Positions 35,408-43,031 of a stretch of DNA of 64,000 bases are shown piece by piece (position 1 is the first letter of the stretch; each line of letters starts with the position of its first letter). The DNA lies in NCBI GenBank assembly GCA_036741775.1, contig DAINRQ010000011.1:32287-96286 (forward strand). Direction: 5' to 3'. The notes beneath the pieces are model-generated. The model saw only the letters and a list, made by a program, of their open reading frames with translations. It did no database searches and was not told where the DNA came from. Made by a program: the position numbers and the translations under genes. This stretch comes from JAJKIV01 sp036741775 (GTDB lineage: Bacteria > Gemmatimonadota > Gemmatimonadetes > Gemmatimonadales > Gemmatimonadaceae).

Positions 35408-36093
35408 GTCCGCGGCGTCGTGATCGCGACAGCGTGTCGCAGCAACTTGAGCTTCCTCTGCATCGTTGCGACGAGATACTGGTTCAGGTACTCGCTCCCC
35501 GGATCCTGCCGGAGCGCACTGTCGGCCTGGGCGATGGCGACGTCCATGGCGCGAAGGTTCTCCTCGATGACCCGCATCGTCTCTGGCCGGAGCGTGCCGC
35601 GTCCCGCCTCGAGTGCGCGCTCGAGATCGTTCGCCGCCTCGCGATAGGAGGCGACGGCTACTGCGGTGAGGCCAAGCGCTCCCGAAGCGGGGGCTGCTGG
35701 AGTGACGCGCGGAGTGGCCTCACGGACGACTGGCGTCGATCCGCCGCGGGACGACGTGATCGACCACGTAACGCCCCCCGCTATCACCGCAACAAGCCCG
35801 GCGGCGGCCGCGAGTCGCCCGAGGGTGAAGGACACGACGATCGGATGCCGCGCCCGCCGCACGCGAGCCGGCGCGCGCGCAGCCTGCTCCACGCGAGGCC
35901 AGAGGTCGTGCAATGGTGGTTGATACCCACGGCTCTGCGCACGTGCCACCACACGTACGAGCTCGTCGTGCGTGGTCCGACACTCGGCGCACGACGCGAG
36001 GTGGTGCTCGAGCGCCCGGCGATCCTCGACGTCGAGCTCGCCGTCGATGTACTCCGAGAGACGGTCGCTCCACGGATCGAAGCTCGTGGTCAT
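35404..36093 (-). CDS. Anti-sigma factor with zinc-finger (zf-HC2)
   Basis: 229 residues. The N-terminal zinc-binding anti-sigma domain has YIDGELDVEDRRALEHHLASCAEC, with the His-x3-Cys-x2-Cys motif at about residues 31-38 (split here). A single TM helix follows (LGRLAAAAGLVAVIAGGVTW, about 94-115), and the C-terminal periplasmic domain is helical (YREAANDLERALEAGRGTLRP). It lies 33 bp downstream of the ECF sigma gene and overlaps DUF4097. Expected to hold the sigma factor at the membrane until an envelope signal. Confidence 0.92.
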   Translation of the reverse strand: MTTSFDPWSDRLSEYIDGELDVEDRRALEHHLASCAECRTTHDELVRVVARAQSRGYQPPLHDLWPRVEQAARAPARVRRARHPIVVSFTLGRLAAAAGLVAVIAGGVTWSITSSRGGSTPVVREATPRVTPAAPASGALGLTAVAVASYREAANDLERALEAGRGTLRPETMRVIEENLRAMDVAIAQADSALRQDPGSEYLNQYLVATMQRKLKLLRHAVAITTPRT

Positions 36094-36126
36094 GTCGCGC
36101 CCTCCGCGAACGACGGATGATCGGCG

Positions 36127-36717
36127 TTAGGCATCGAGGTACCTCCTGAGCACCATGCGCACACGGTGCAGCTGCGATTTCGACGTCCCCTGCGCGATGC
36201 CGAGCATCGCGGCGATCTCGTCGTGCTTGTACCCCTCGATGTCGTGGAGCACGAAGATCTGCCGCATCCCAGGCGGAAGCCGCCGCAGGGCGGCCTCGAA
36301 ATCCATTTCGAGCTCCGGCGTCCGCCTCGGCGTCGAGAGCGTGTCGACGAGGTCGGCGTCGTCCACGTGGCGGCGAGCGCGCGTCGCCACGACCTCACGC
36401 CGCGAGAGAATGACGTTGATCGCGAGGCGAAAGAGCCACGTGCCGAACGCCGAATCGCCGCGAAACTGGCCGAGCCGCTGCCAGGCGCGCACGAACACGT
36501 CCTGCGTCGCATCATCGGCCTCCTCCGCGCCGAGCATTCGCGCGGCGGTGGTGTGGATGCGCGCAACGTGCCGTCGATAGACCCGCTCGAAGGCACGCAC
36601 ATCCCCTGACGCCGCGGCGGCCACATCCGACGCGTCTTCACCCGCCGCCTCGCTTTCGGAGCTGTCAGAGCGTTCGAGCGGTCCCGCGTCCGAGACCGTC
36701 CCCCGCGGTCGACCCAT
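36127..36717 (-). CDS. ECF (sigma-70 family) RNA polymerase sigma factor
   Basis: 196 residues. Region 2: AFERVYRRHVARIHTTAARML, EEADDATQDVFVRAWQRLGQFRG and FGTWLFRLAINVILSRRE (about 45-110). Region 4: LRRLPPGMRQIFVLHDIEGYKHDEIAAMLG and GTSKSQLHRVRMVLRRYL (about 145-195). A charged 40-residue N-terminal tail is unusual but common in this phylum. The stop codon TAA is part of a GCCTAACG 8-mer (36125-36132). First gene of the operon sigma, anti-sigma, DUF4097; probably autoregulated. Confidence 0.95.
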   Translation of the reverse strand: MGRPRGTVSDAGPLERSDSSESEAAGEDASDVAAAASGDVRAFERVYRRHVARIHTTAARMLGAEEADDATQDVFVRAWQRLGQFRGDSAFGTWLFRLAINVILSRREVVATRARRHVDDADLVDTLSTPRRTPELEMDFEAALRRLPPGMRQIFVLHDIEGYKHDEIAAMLGIAQGTSKSQLHRVRMVLRRYLDA

Positions 36718-36824
36718 GTGTCCTTAGGATAGCTCCGGCGCGGCGATGGTTGCATCGGGCTGCGGCCGTTCCCTCCGGCCGCGTGCTCCGCGTCGCCTGT
36801 GGAAGGCGCACTGCCGGACCCGCG

Positions 36825-38288
36825 TCAGGTGCCCGTGCGTACGAGCCAGCGCGCCACTGCCTCCTGCATGCACCGGTCGCCCGACCATGCGCACACGATC
36901 GGCGCGCTCCCCCTGATCTGCTTTCCGATCGCCGGCGGGGCGAAAAGCAGAATCGCAGACTCACGCCGGCGCAACGTCGCCGCCTCGCACGCGCGGGCGA
37001 CGGCATCGAGCGTTGCCGGTCGGTACGCGACCTCCTCGCGCTCGTCCCGCATCTCGCCGAAAAGCGCGACGTACACGGGCGCCGTACCGTCGGGTGAGAC
37101 CTCGTCGGACACCGTCACCATCACCCCCGCTGACTCGAGCGCCTGAGCGACGACGGTTCTCGGGTGCGACGACTCGTAGGGTGCGTCGTCATCCACGATC
37201 ACGAGCTCCACCGCCTTCCCGAGTCGAGGGGGTGCCCCTCGCACCATGGCCAGCACGCGTTCGGCGAGCTGAAGCGCCCAGGCGACGTCCGACCCGCTCA
37301 CGCGGCGGTAGTCGGTTTGTGGGGCTGCCCACTGTGCCCATTTCAGGCGACGTCGCCGCGACTGCTCGATGCGATCCTCGTAGAGCGGACCGTCCCGGAC
37401 GCACCGCTCGAGCGTCTCCACGAGGGATTCGAGGTGCGATGGCCCGAGGAGCACGTCGCACCCGGCGTCGAGCGCGCGCATCGCGACGTCTGCCTCATCC
37501 TCTGCCGCGAGCGGACCGCGGGCCTCGAGCACGTCGCTCGCGACCAGCCCCTCGAACCCGTACTTCTCACGCAGCAGATACCGGAGGATCACGCTCGAGA
37601 ACGTGGCCGGCGATTCGCTCGCGTCGAGCGAGGGGTAGCTCACATCGGCCACGAGCATCGAGGCCACGCGCGAGCTGATCGCGGCCCGGAAGGGCTTGAA
37701 CTCGTGGTCGAAGAGCACGTTTCGTGGGACGTCCACGGCCGGCGTACCATTCGACCGCGCCTGGACGACGCGTCCAGCCCCAGGGAAATGCTTCGCACAC
37801 GCCAGCATCCCCTCGTGCTGACACGCTTCGATCCACTGGGCCGCGATCGCGCCGACGCCGTCCGGGTCGCCGCCAATGGCATCGATGGCCGTGCGCACGC
37901 TCGTGGCGCTCATCTGGAGGTCGCAGAGCGGTGCGAATCCCCAATTGATCCCGATCGGGCGGGCCTCGCGCGCGGTGAGCTTCGCGGCCCGCTGCACGAG
38001 GTTCGCGTCGCCGAGCCCCGCGATGGCCGCGAGAGGCGGCAATCCCGTCGTTCCGAGGAATTGCTGCCCCACCCCCCGCTCGAGCTCCGCTCCGATCAGG
38101 AGGGGGATCTTGGACGCCTGGCGCAGGTCCTTCGTGAGGGTACGGATCTCGGCCTCAGGGCCGCCGTGCAGCACGAATCCGCCGACCCCCAGCTCGAGGG
38201 CCCTCGAGATGCGTTCGCGCTCCCCGTCGAACCCTGTCGTCGCGTCCCAGCGAATCGCGGGGACGAGCAGCTCCGCGACGTTACCCAT
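36825..38288 (-). CDS. Divergent glycoside hydrolase family 3 (NagZ-like) protein
   Basis: 487 residues with the GH3 N-terminal barrel: GFVLHGGPEAEIRTL, PLLIGAELERGVGQQF, NWGFAPLCDLQ and AKHFPGAGR (Lys-His retained, about residues 164-172), then the nucleophile region LVASDVLEARGPL. The usual acid/base loop (GHGD...DSH in beta-N-acetylhexosaminidases) is replaced by GAGRVVQARSNG, so the Asp-His dyad is missing. The C-terminal 150 residues form a GH3_C-like Rossmann domain. There is no signal peptide, so it would be cytoplasmic. It could be a hydrolase using another acid, a phosphorylase-like enzyme, or a non-catalytic sugar binder. Stand-alone gene. Confidence 0.8.
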   Translation of the reverse strand: MGNVAELLVPAIRWDATTGFDGERERISRALELGVGGFVLHGGPEAEIRTLTKDLRQASKIPLLIGAELERGVGQQFLGTTGLPPLAAIAGLGDANLVQRAAKLTAREARPIGINWGFAPLCDLQMSATSVRTAIDAIGGDPDGVGAIAAQWIEACQHEGMLACAKHFPGAGRVVQARSNGTPAVDVPRNVLFDHEFKPFRAAISSRVASMLVADVSYPSLDASESPATFSSVILRYLLREKYGFEGLVASDVLEARGPLAAEDEADVAMRALDAGCDVLLGPSHLESLVETLERCVRDGPLYEDRIEQSRRRRLKWAQWAAPQTDYRRVSGSDVAWALQLAERVLAMVRGAPPRLGKAVELVIVDDDAPYESSHPRTVVAQALESAGVMVTVSDEVSPDGTAPVYVALFGEMRDEREEVAYRPATLDAVARACEAATLRRRESAILLFAPPAIGKQIRGSAPIVCAWSGDRCMQEAVARWLVRTGT

Positions 38289-38434
38289 GGGCGCGTAATC
38301 TGATTCGCCCGCGCCCGCGAGGCTACCGCAAGGGCCCGCTGGAATCTCCGATCCTTGACCGCCGGGACAACGGCCCCGTTTTTCCAGCGGTCACGCGCAC
38401 GCGCGTACGCGACACTCTTTCGGCCGAATCGCCC
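38289..38434. promoter_or_regulatory. Divergent spacer between GH3 and DUF2231 genes
   Basis: A 146-bp region between head-to-head genes must hold both promoters. CGCACGCGCGTACGCG (38397-38412) is an alternating purine-pyrimidine stretch. No clear -35/-10 pair is seen. Confidence 0.3.
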
Positions 38435-39265
38435 ATGCCAACTTCAATCGCAGCGCTGCACCCGCAAGTCGTTCACTTCGTCGTGGCGCTTCTGATCGTG
38501 GGCGTGCTGTTCCGCGTGGTGGCGTTGACGGGCCGCCTCAAATGGACGGGCCCCGCGGCCACCACCCTGCTCGTGATTGGCGGCGCGGCAACATGGCTCG
38601 CCGTCGAATCGGGCGACGCCGCGCACGGTCCGGTGGAACGAATTCCGGGCGTCCGCGACGCCGTCGAAGAGCACGAGGAGTGGGGCGAGCGCACGCGAAA
38701 CCTGTTTCTGGGCGTCGCGGGATTGGAGCTGCTGGCGCTGGCCCTGCGGGGTGGCGGCGCGAGGCTGGTACGGACGGTGTCGGGGCTGGCGGGGCTCGCG
38801 GGGATATACGTCCTCTACGAAGCCGCGGAGCACGGCGGCGAGCTCGTGTACTCCTACGCCGGTGGCGTGGGCGTTCGCACCGGCAATCCAGAGGACGTGC
38901 GCCGATTGCTCACGGCGGGGCTCTACCACGAGTCGCAGGCCGCGCGCCAGGCGGGCCGATCGGACGACGCGAATCGGCTCATTCAGTTGATGGTCGAGCG
39001 GAACCCGACCGATGCGACGACACGGCTGCTCTGGGCCGAGTCATTGCTTCTCGATCGAAAGGACGCGGCGGCGGCGCTCGCGGCGCTCGACTCGGTGACG
39101 GTCCGTGCCGACGACGCCCGGTTCCGACCGCGGCGTGACATGCTCGCCGCGGACGCCCTGCGTGCGTCGGGGCGCGTGGACAGCGCACGCACCCTGCTCA
39201 CGGCGGCCGCGGCGCAGTTTCCCGCCAACGTTAGGCTGAAGGCGAAACTGGACTCGCTTCGTTAG
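38435..39265 (+). CDS. DUF2231-like membrane protein with C-terminal TPR-type domain
   Basis: 276 residues. The N-terminal half matches DUF2231: LHPQVVHFVVALLIVGVLFRV, with His in both LHP and VHF (possible heme ligands in the family), a second TM (TTLLVIGGAATWLAVESG), HEEWGERTRNLFLGVAGLELL and TVSGLAGLAGIYVLYEAAEHGG. The C-terminal half (about 160-276) has helical TPR-like repeats: AGLYHESQAARQAGRSDDANR, LLWAESLLLDRKDAAAALAAL and ADALRASGRVDSARTLLTAAA. This fusion is unusual. The stop codon TAG is formed by CGTTAGGC (39260-39267). Function unknown. Confidence 0.78.
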   Translation: MPTSIAALHPQVVHFVVALLIVGVLFRVVALTGRLKWTGPAATTLLVIGGAATWLAVESGDAAHGPVERIPGVRDAVEEHEEWGERTRNLFLGVAGLELLALALRGGGARLVRTVSGLAGLAGIYVLYEAAEHGGELVYSYAGGVGVRTGNPEDVRRLLTAGLYHESQAARQAGRSDDANRLIQLMVERNPTDATTRLLWAESLLLDRKDAAAALAALDSVTVRADDARFRPRRDMLAADALRASGRVDSARTLLTAAAAQFPANVRLKAKLDSLR

Positions 39266-39267
39266 GC

Positions 39268-39452
39268 GGGAATCGGGGTCGGAGTCCTAACGCATCGTTT
39301 CATTGCCGCTGCGTTCGAACGGTTGGTTAGGACTCTGACCCAGACTCTGACCCCTAATCCACCGCGGAGAACCCCTCGCGCGCCTCCGGCCCGGCGTGGC
39401 GGCCCGGTCGAAACGGCGATGGCGCGGATGAGGCGGAAACGGCCGGGATCAC
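39268..39452. repeat. Copy B of the two-module dispersed element, with REP-like inverted repeat
   Basis: Module 1 (AATCGGGGTCGGAGTCCTAA..CATCGTTT) and module 2 (GGCCCGGTCGAAACGG..GCGCGGATGAGGCGGAAACG) match copy A at 34131-34333. GGTCGGAGTCCTAAC (39276-39290) is complementary, with one mismatch, to GTTAGGACTCTGACC about 40 bp later, giving a hairpin, and CTGACCC is then repeated. No gene. Confidence 0.6.
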
Positions 39453-39502
39453 TATGTCGGAATTGGGAATCGGTCCGACGGAAACCTCAGGCCGAACAAT
39501 GA

Positions 39503-39548
39503 GAACCCTCGGGATGCCCCGTTCGACACGGAGGCATCCCGAGGGTTC
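39503..39548. terminator. 16-bp hairpin between convergent genes
   Basis: A perfect 16-bp stem (39503-39518 with 39533-39548; left arm GAACCCTCGGGATGCC). The same left arm recurs, 17 of 18 bases with two flanking bases, at 22098-22115, so this terminator belongs to a dispersed repeat family. It is followed by GATTCCC units to about 39577. Confidence 0.65.
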
Positions 39549-39575
39549 TTCCGATTCCCGATTCCCGATTCCCGA

Positions 39576-40793
39576 CTACTGAACGATCTCCGCGAACCCC
39601 CGCTCTTTCGCGCGCACGATCGTCGCCGAGCCCTTCGCGGCGCGCTCGATCGCGCAACGCGAGAACTGAATCTCGGAGTTACCGGACACGCTGGTGTTGT
39701 CCGTCGTGTAGGTGTTACCGGCGAACGCCGAGCCGGTGATCTTGTTTCCGTTACCGGTCGAACGAATGTCGTCGCGCACGATCATGATGCCGTTGAACTC
39801 GAATCCACCTTGCATCTCCAAGTCGCCGTTCACGAGCAGCACACCCTGTCCGCGCGAGTTCGACTGGATCTTCAAGTTCCCGTTGATGAAGACGATCGGG
39901 AAGTAGTCCGCGCATGCGGTCGTCCGGTCGGGATCGCCCCAGTTGTTGAGGTCGCCGTAATTGCAGCGGCCCGAACCAGTCACTGAGGGGAGCGTCTTGT
40001 AGTTGCCACCTGGCAACTTGATGTCGGCGTTCGCCGTCATCGTTTGCCAGTTCTGGTCGCCATACTTGTAGTAGGTGTTCGTATCGGCCGCGGCCGGGTT
40101 CTCTGACTGCGCCGGGTCGCCGAAGATGCGCTGCGTCTCGCTCGCGTTCTCCGGGCAATTTCCATTGCACACCAGTGACGTATCGGGAGCAGCGACGCCG
40201 GGCATGGCGGCGCCTGTAGCCGGGCAGAGGCCCGAGCTGGCCCACTGCGCCGGCACGACGTCCGTACCGTCCACCTTCGAGCTCCCCTGCACTTCGACCT
40301 TGCCGCGCACCGTCAGCGCGCCGAGGATGTTGAAGTTCGGATACGCGAGCCGGTAGATGGAGCTGACCTTGTGATGCGTCGCGACCGAGCCTGACGTCCC
40401 ACCCGCGTAGCCGTCCGACGTCACCCAGAACGTGTAATCGTCGAGACGCGTGACATACCGAACCGCGTACCCGCCGCCGTCGATGTTCAAAATGTCCGGG
40501 CCGAACGTCGCGCCATTGGCCACCGTGAGGTTCAGGCTCTTGAGCCACCCCTGGATCGGCTGCGTCACGCCCGCCTCGGCAGCGGAGTAGGCGCGCTGGT
40601 CCATCAGCGAGTTACGCCCGAGGCGATACTCCTGCGTGGACGTGAAGAACGCGCCGGCAATCAGCGCGCCGATCACGACGATGGCGATCATAGCCACCGC
40701 GAGGGCGAACCCCTCTCGTCGTTTCGACGTGGGCGACATGTCTGGCTCCGTGCTGGGGAAGGTGCGTGGGTCGTTCATGATCCTGTCCGTCAT
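39576..40793 (-). CDS. PilX-like minor pilin assembly protein with long beta-rich domain
   Basis: 405 residues. After a 26-residue leader, a single hydrophobic helix GFALAVAMIAIVVIGALIAGAFF (about 28-50) is followed by TSTQEYRLGRNSLMDQRAYSAAEAGV, the PilX-type junction. The rest is Asn/Gly-rich: repeated short strands NILGALTVRGKVEVQGSSKV, FINGNLKIQSNSRGQGVLLV, GDLEMQGGFEFNGIMIV and NGNKITGSAFAGN suggest a beta-solenoid resembling polymer-forming cytoskeletal proteins. Two Cys pairs (SGLCPATG, LVCNGNCPE) may form disulfides. Last gene of a four-gene minor pilin operon; its start overlaps the preceding gene by 4 nt. Confidence 0.75.
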   Translation of the reverse strand: MTDRIMNDPRTFPSTEPDMSPTSKRREGFALAVAMIAIVVIGALIAGAFFTSTQEYRLGRNSLMDQRAYSAAEAGVTQPIQGWLKSLNLTVANGATFGPDILNIDGGGYAVRYVTRLDDYTFWVTSDGYAGGTSGSVATHHKVSSIYRLAYPNFNILGALTVRGKVEVQGSSKVDGTDVVPAQWASSGLCPATGAAMPGVAAPDTSLVCNGNCPENASETQRIFGDPAQSENPAAADTNTYYKYGDQNWQTMTANADIKLPGGNYKTLPSVTGSGRCNYGDLNNWGDPDRTTACADYFPIVFINGNLKIQSNSRGQGVLLVNGDLEMQGGFEFNGIMIVRDDIRSTGNGNKITGSAFAGNTYTTDNTSVSGNSEIQFSRCAIERAAKGSATIVRAKERGFAEIVQ

Positions 40794-41794
40794 CGGCGGT
40801 TGCGCAGCATGACGCTGACCGCCAGCGAATCCTTGTACTGCTGATCGAGCCCGTTCTGGATCCCCGCGGTCCTGACGTTGGCCGCGGTGCGGGCGCGCGC
40901 GACGAGATCGATGCGAGCGATCAGGCGAAGCTGTGCTGCTGTCGCCCCGGACGTGATCTCGTTGCCGTCAACGTCGTAGTATCTGAAGCCCAGGCCGGAC
41001 GGCGTCCCCGATGACGTCGAGTACGGGTCGTACGGTCCGCTGACCGGTGCGAGCGTTTCCCACGCCGAGCTCCCGGCGTTGAAGTTCGCGTAGCCGAGGT
41101 ACCACTTCCCGTCGGGCTCCTGATACAGCGCGTACCTGACCTTGCGAACGATGCGGACAGGCGCGCCGACCTGGATGTACTGGCTGAGCGGGCCGCCGGT
41201 GACAGGGTCCGTGTGGCCTTCAGGATCCGATACCTCAATGACGAAGCGCTTTTTTCCTACGTCGGAGACCGTCACGAACTGCGTCGGGCACTTGCCTGCA
41301 TCCTCGCTGATGGGTTTTGCGAGCTCATACCGCTTCCACTTGTCGTCTTCGTTGCCGACGGTGCTGCTGTCGTTGTAGATGAAGATCTCCACCCCATCTC
41401 CCGGACTCGGCGGCCCGTATCCGAAGAACGTCGTGAGTGTCTGCCCGCCATGCAGGTTCTCTGGCGGAAGCACGATGGTATGTGCCGCATTCTCGACGGA
41501 ACACACGACTCCGGTTCCGACGTTCATCCGGAAGTCGATCGAGGTGTCCGTCACGGCGAGAATGTCGTCGCCAATCGATGACAGACTCCGCAGGTCGACC
41601 GGCAGCACGGATGTCGCCTGACGCAGCTGGCTGCGCTGCGTCATGATCTGGTTCGCGCCCTGGTAGAACCGCTGCTGGCGCATGATCACGCGCATGACGA
41701 CCCCCGAGATGATGCCGAGGAGCACGAGGGCGATCATGATCTCGACGAGCGTCATCCCGCGCCGCGATCGGCGCGCGCGTGGCGTTGTCATCAT
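40790..41794 (-). CDS. PilW-like minor pilin
   Basis: 334 residues. ATG 41794 overlaps the upstream stop (ATGA). The prepilin signal RRSRRGMTLVEIMIALVLLG has the Gly/Met cleavage site and Glu5, followed by a hydrophobic helix (IISGVVMRVIMRQ). The long C-terminal domain includes CSVENAAHTIVLPPENL and LRLIARIDLVARART, typical of PilW proteins. It acts in the tip complex of type IV pili or a type II-like pseudopilus with its operon partners. Confidence 0.85.
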   Translation of the reverse strand: MMTTPRARRSRRGMTLVEIMIALVLLGIISGVVMRVIMRQQRFYQGANQIMTQRSQLRQATSVLPVDLRSLSSIGDDILAVTDTSIDFRMNVGTGVVCSVENAAHTIVLPPENLHGGQTLTTFFGYGPPSPGDGVEIFIYNDSSTVGNEDDKWKRYELAKPISEDAGKCPTQFVTVSDVGKKRFVIEVSDPEGHTDPVTGGPLSQYIQVGAPVRIVRKVRYALYQEPDGKWYLGYANFNAGSSAWETLAPVSGPYDPYSTSSGTPSGLGFRYYDVDGNEITSGATAAQLRLIARIDLVARARTAANVRTAGIQNGLDQQYKDSLAVSVMLRNRR

Positions 41795-42159
41795 TCCGGG
41801 CATTGGACCACCAGGACGTAGTTGACGGTCTTGGTCGGGCCGCGCTTCGGCTTGTACTGGACCGATTGGCGGACCCACCGCGTGCGCGAGCTGTCGTCGA
41901 CGGTCCACCTCACGGTGACACCGCGATTCGTCTGGGAGCCGTCGACGAGCGCCGGGCACCGCCGTGCCGACAGGGAGTCCGCGACCTTCGTCGCCATCCC
42001 CGCCGCGATCGTCTGCATGTTGCCGCCACCCATCTGCTGCGTGACGTAGCTGGCGGTGCCGGCGAGCCCCATGATGCCCACGGCCATCACGATGATGGCG
42101 ATCATCACCTCGATGAGCGTGAGCCCACGACGCGCGCGAAGCCGGGGTGCGTGTCTCAT
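41791..42159 (-). CDS. PilV-like minor pilin
   Basis: 122 residues with prepilin signal RARRGLTLIEVMIAIIVMAVG (cleavage after Gly; Glu5 after it; about residues 9-30) and MGLAGTASYVTQQM. The small C-terminal domain has one Cys pair (RRCPAL and VVQCPE). Both ends overlap neighbours by 4 nt, so the operon fimT-pilV-pilW-pilX is translationally coupled. Confidence 0.85.
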   Translation of the reverse strand: MRHAPRLRARRGLTLIEVMIAIIVMAVGIMGLAGTASYVTQQMGGGNMQTIAAGMATKVADSLSARRCPALVDGSQTNRGVTVRWTVDDSSRTRWVRQSVQYKPKRGPTKTVNYVLVVQCPE

Positions 42160-42647
42160 TGCTTCACCATTCCGTTTCTCGAGACGGCCACCGTGTCGTC
42201 CGGGACCCCCGGGCGCTGCAGGACGATGTAGTTCATGGGGTCCGGCAAATTCGCGAACCCACGCGCGCTGAAGGTGACCGTTCGATCACCTGTCTCGACT
42301 TTATAGAGCGTGTCGAGCGGCGCTGGCGAGATGAGCGGATCGGCCGGCGCCTTCACCGTGTACACGGTCACGCGGTTCTTGTAGATCTTGAGCTCCACGC
42401 TCTCCCCCTTCTGAATCGCCGCCTGCCGCGCGGTCGCCAGCGCCGCGGCGATGCGCATGCGCGCCGACTCCATATGACGCCGCCCATTCGCGGCCGTGAA
42501 TCGTGGCACGGCGAGTAAGGCGAGCACCGAGATCATCACGATGACGATGAGGATCTCGGGCAGCGTGAAGCCGGCCGGTGCCGACCTGGCCGAACGTGTT
42601 CCCGTTAGGTGCCGCGGAACGCGGACAGGTGTAGCGGAAGAGAGCAT
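42156..42647 (-). CDS. FimT/GspH-like minor pilin
   Basis: First gene of the minor pilin operon, 163 residues from ATG 42647 (no strong ribosome binding site; the frame is open further upstream). The leader ends APAG, then FTLPEILIVIVMISVLALLAVP with Glu5, then the GspH-type helix RMRIAAALATARQAAIQKGESV and a beta-sandwich domain. Likely primes assembly of the pilus or pseudopilus tip. The inner-membrane assembly ATPases are not in the window. Confidence 0.83.
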   Translation of the reverse strand: MLSSATPVRVPRHLTGTRSARSAPAGFTLPEILIVIVMISVLALLAVPRFTAANGRRHMESARMRIAAALATARQAAIQKGESVELKIYKNRVTVYTVKAPADPLISPAPLDTLYKVETGDRTVTFSARGFANLPDPMNYIVLQRPGVPDDTVAVSRNGMVKQ

Positions 42648-42662
42648 CGAAGACCCAGGTAC

Positions 42663-42935
42663 GAAGCGTGAAGCGTCGACTCGAGACCGAGTCACGACAC
42701 GCGGCCGCGCGCGCACTCCGTCGCCGGACCGGCAAACGAACGGGCGCACGCAGAGGCCGCTACTGCCGGTAAGACGACCACGTGCGGCCCACGGAACAGC
42801 GTGGCGGACGCGCAACACGGACGGCCATCGATATTCACCTGCCGAGCCGTTCATGCCGTGAGCGGCGACCACGCGAGGGCGTGCGCTCACGCACGTGACG
42901 CGACGCACGCGGCGTTGGCGACGCGAGGCACGAAA
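42663..42935. other. Gene-free spacer upstream of the minor pilin operon
   Basis: About 270 bp of GC-rich sequence with short ACGCAC/GCGTG alternations. The minor pilin promoter should lie here, but no recognisable boxes or coding frames are seen. Confidence 0.4.
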
Positions 42936-42975
42936 GAAACCGGCCCGGTGAGCACAAGCTCACCGGGCCGGTTTC
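42936..42975. terminator. 18-bp hairpin terminator after susD
   Basis: A perfect 18-bp stem (42936-42953 with 42958-42975; left arm GAAACCGGCCCGGTGAGC), loop ACAA. On the minus strand it follows the SusD stop at 43032. T-rich flanks (TTTC) occur on both sides. Confidence 0.8.
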
Positions 42976-43031
42976 ACTCCTCCGTGCGCCGCCTAACGAA
43001 CTGCGACGCTCGCAGGACTACGCGTGATGCG

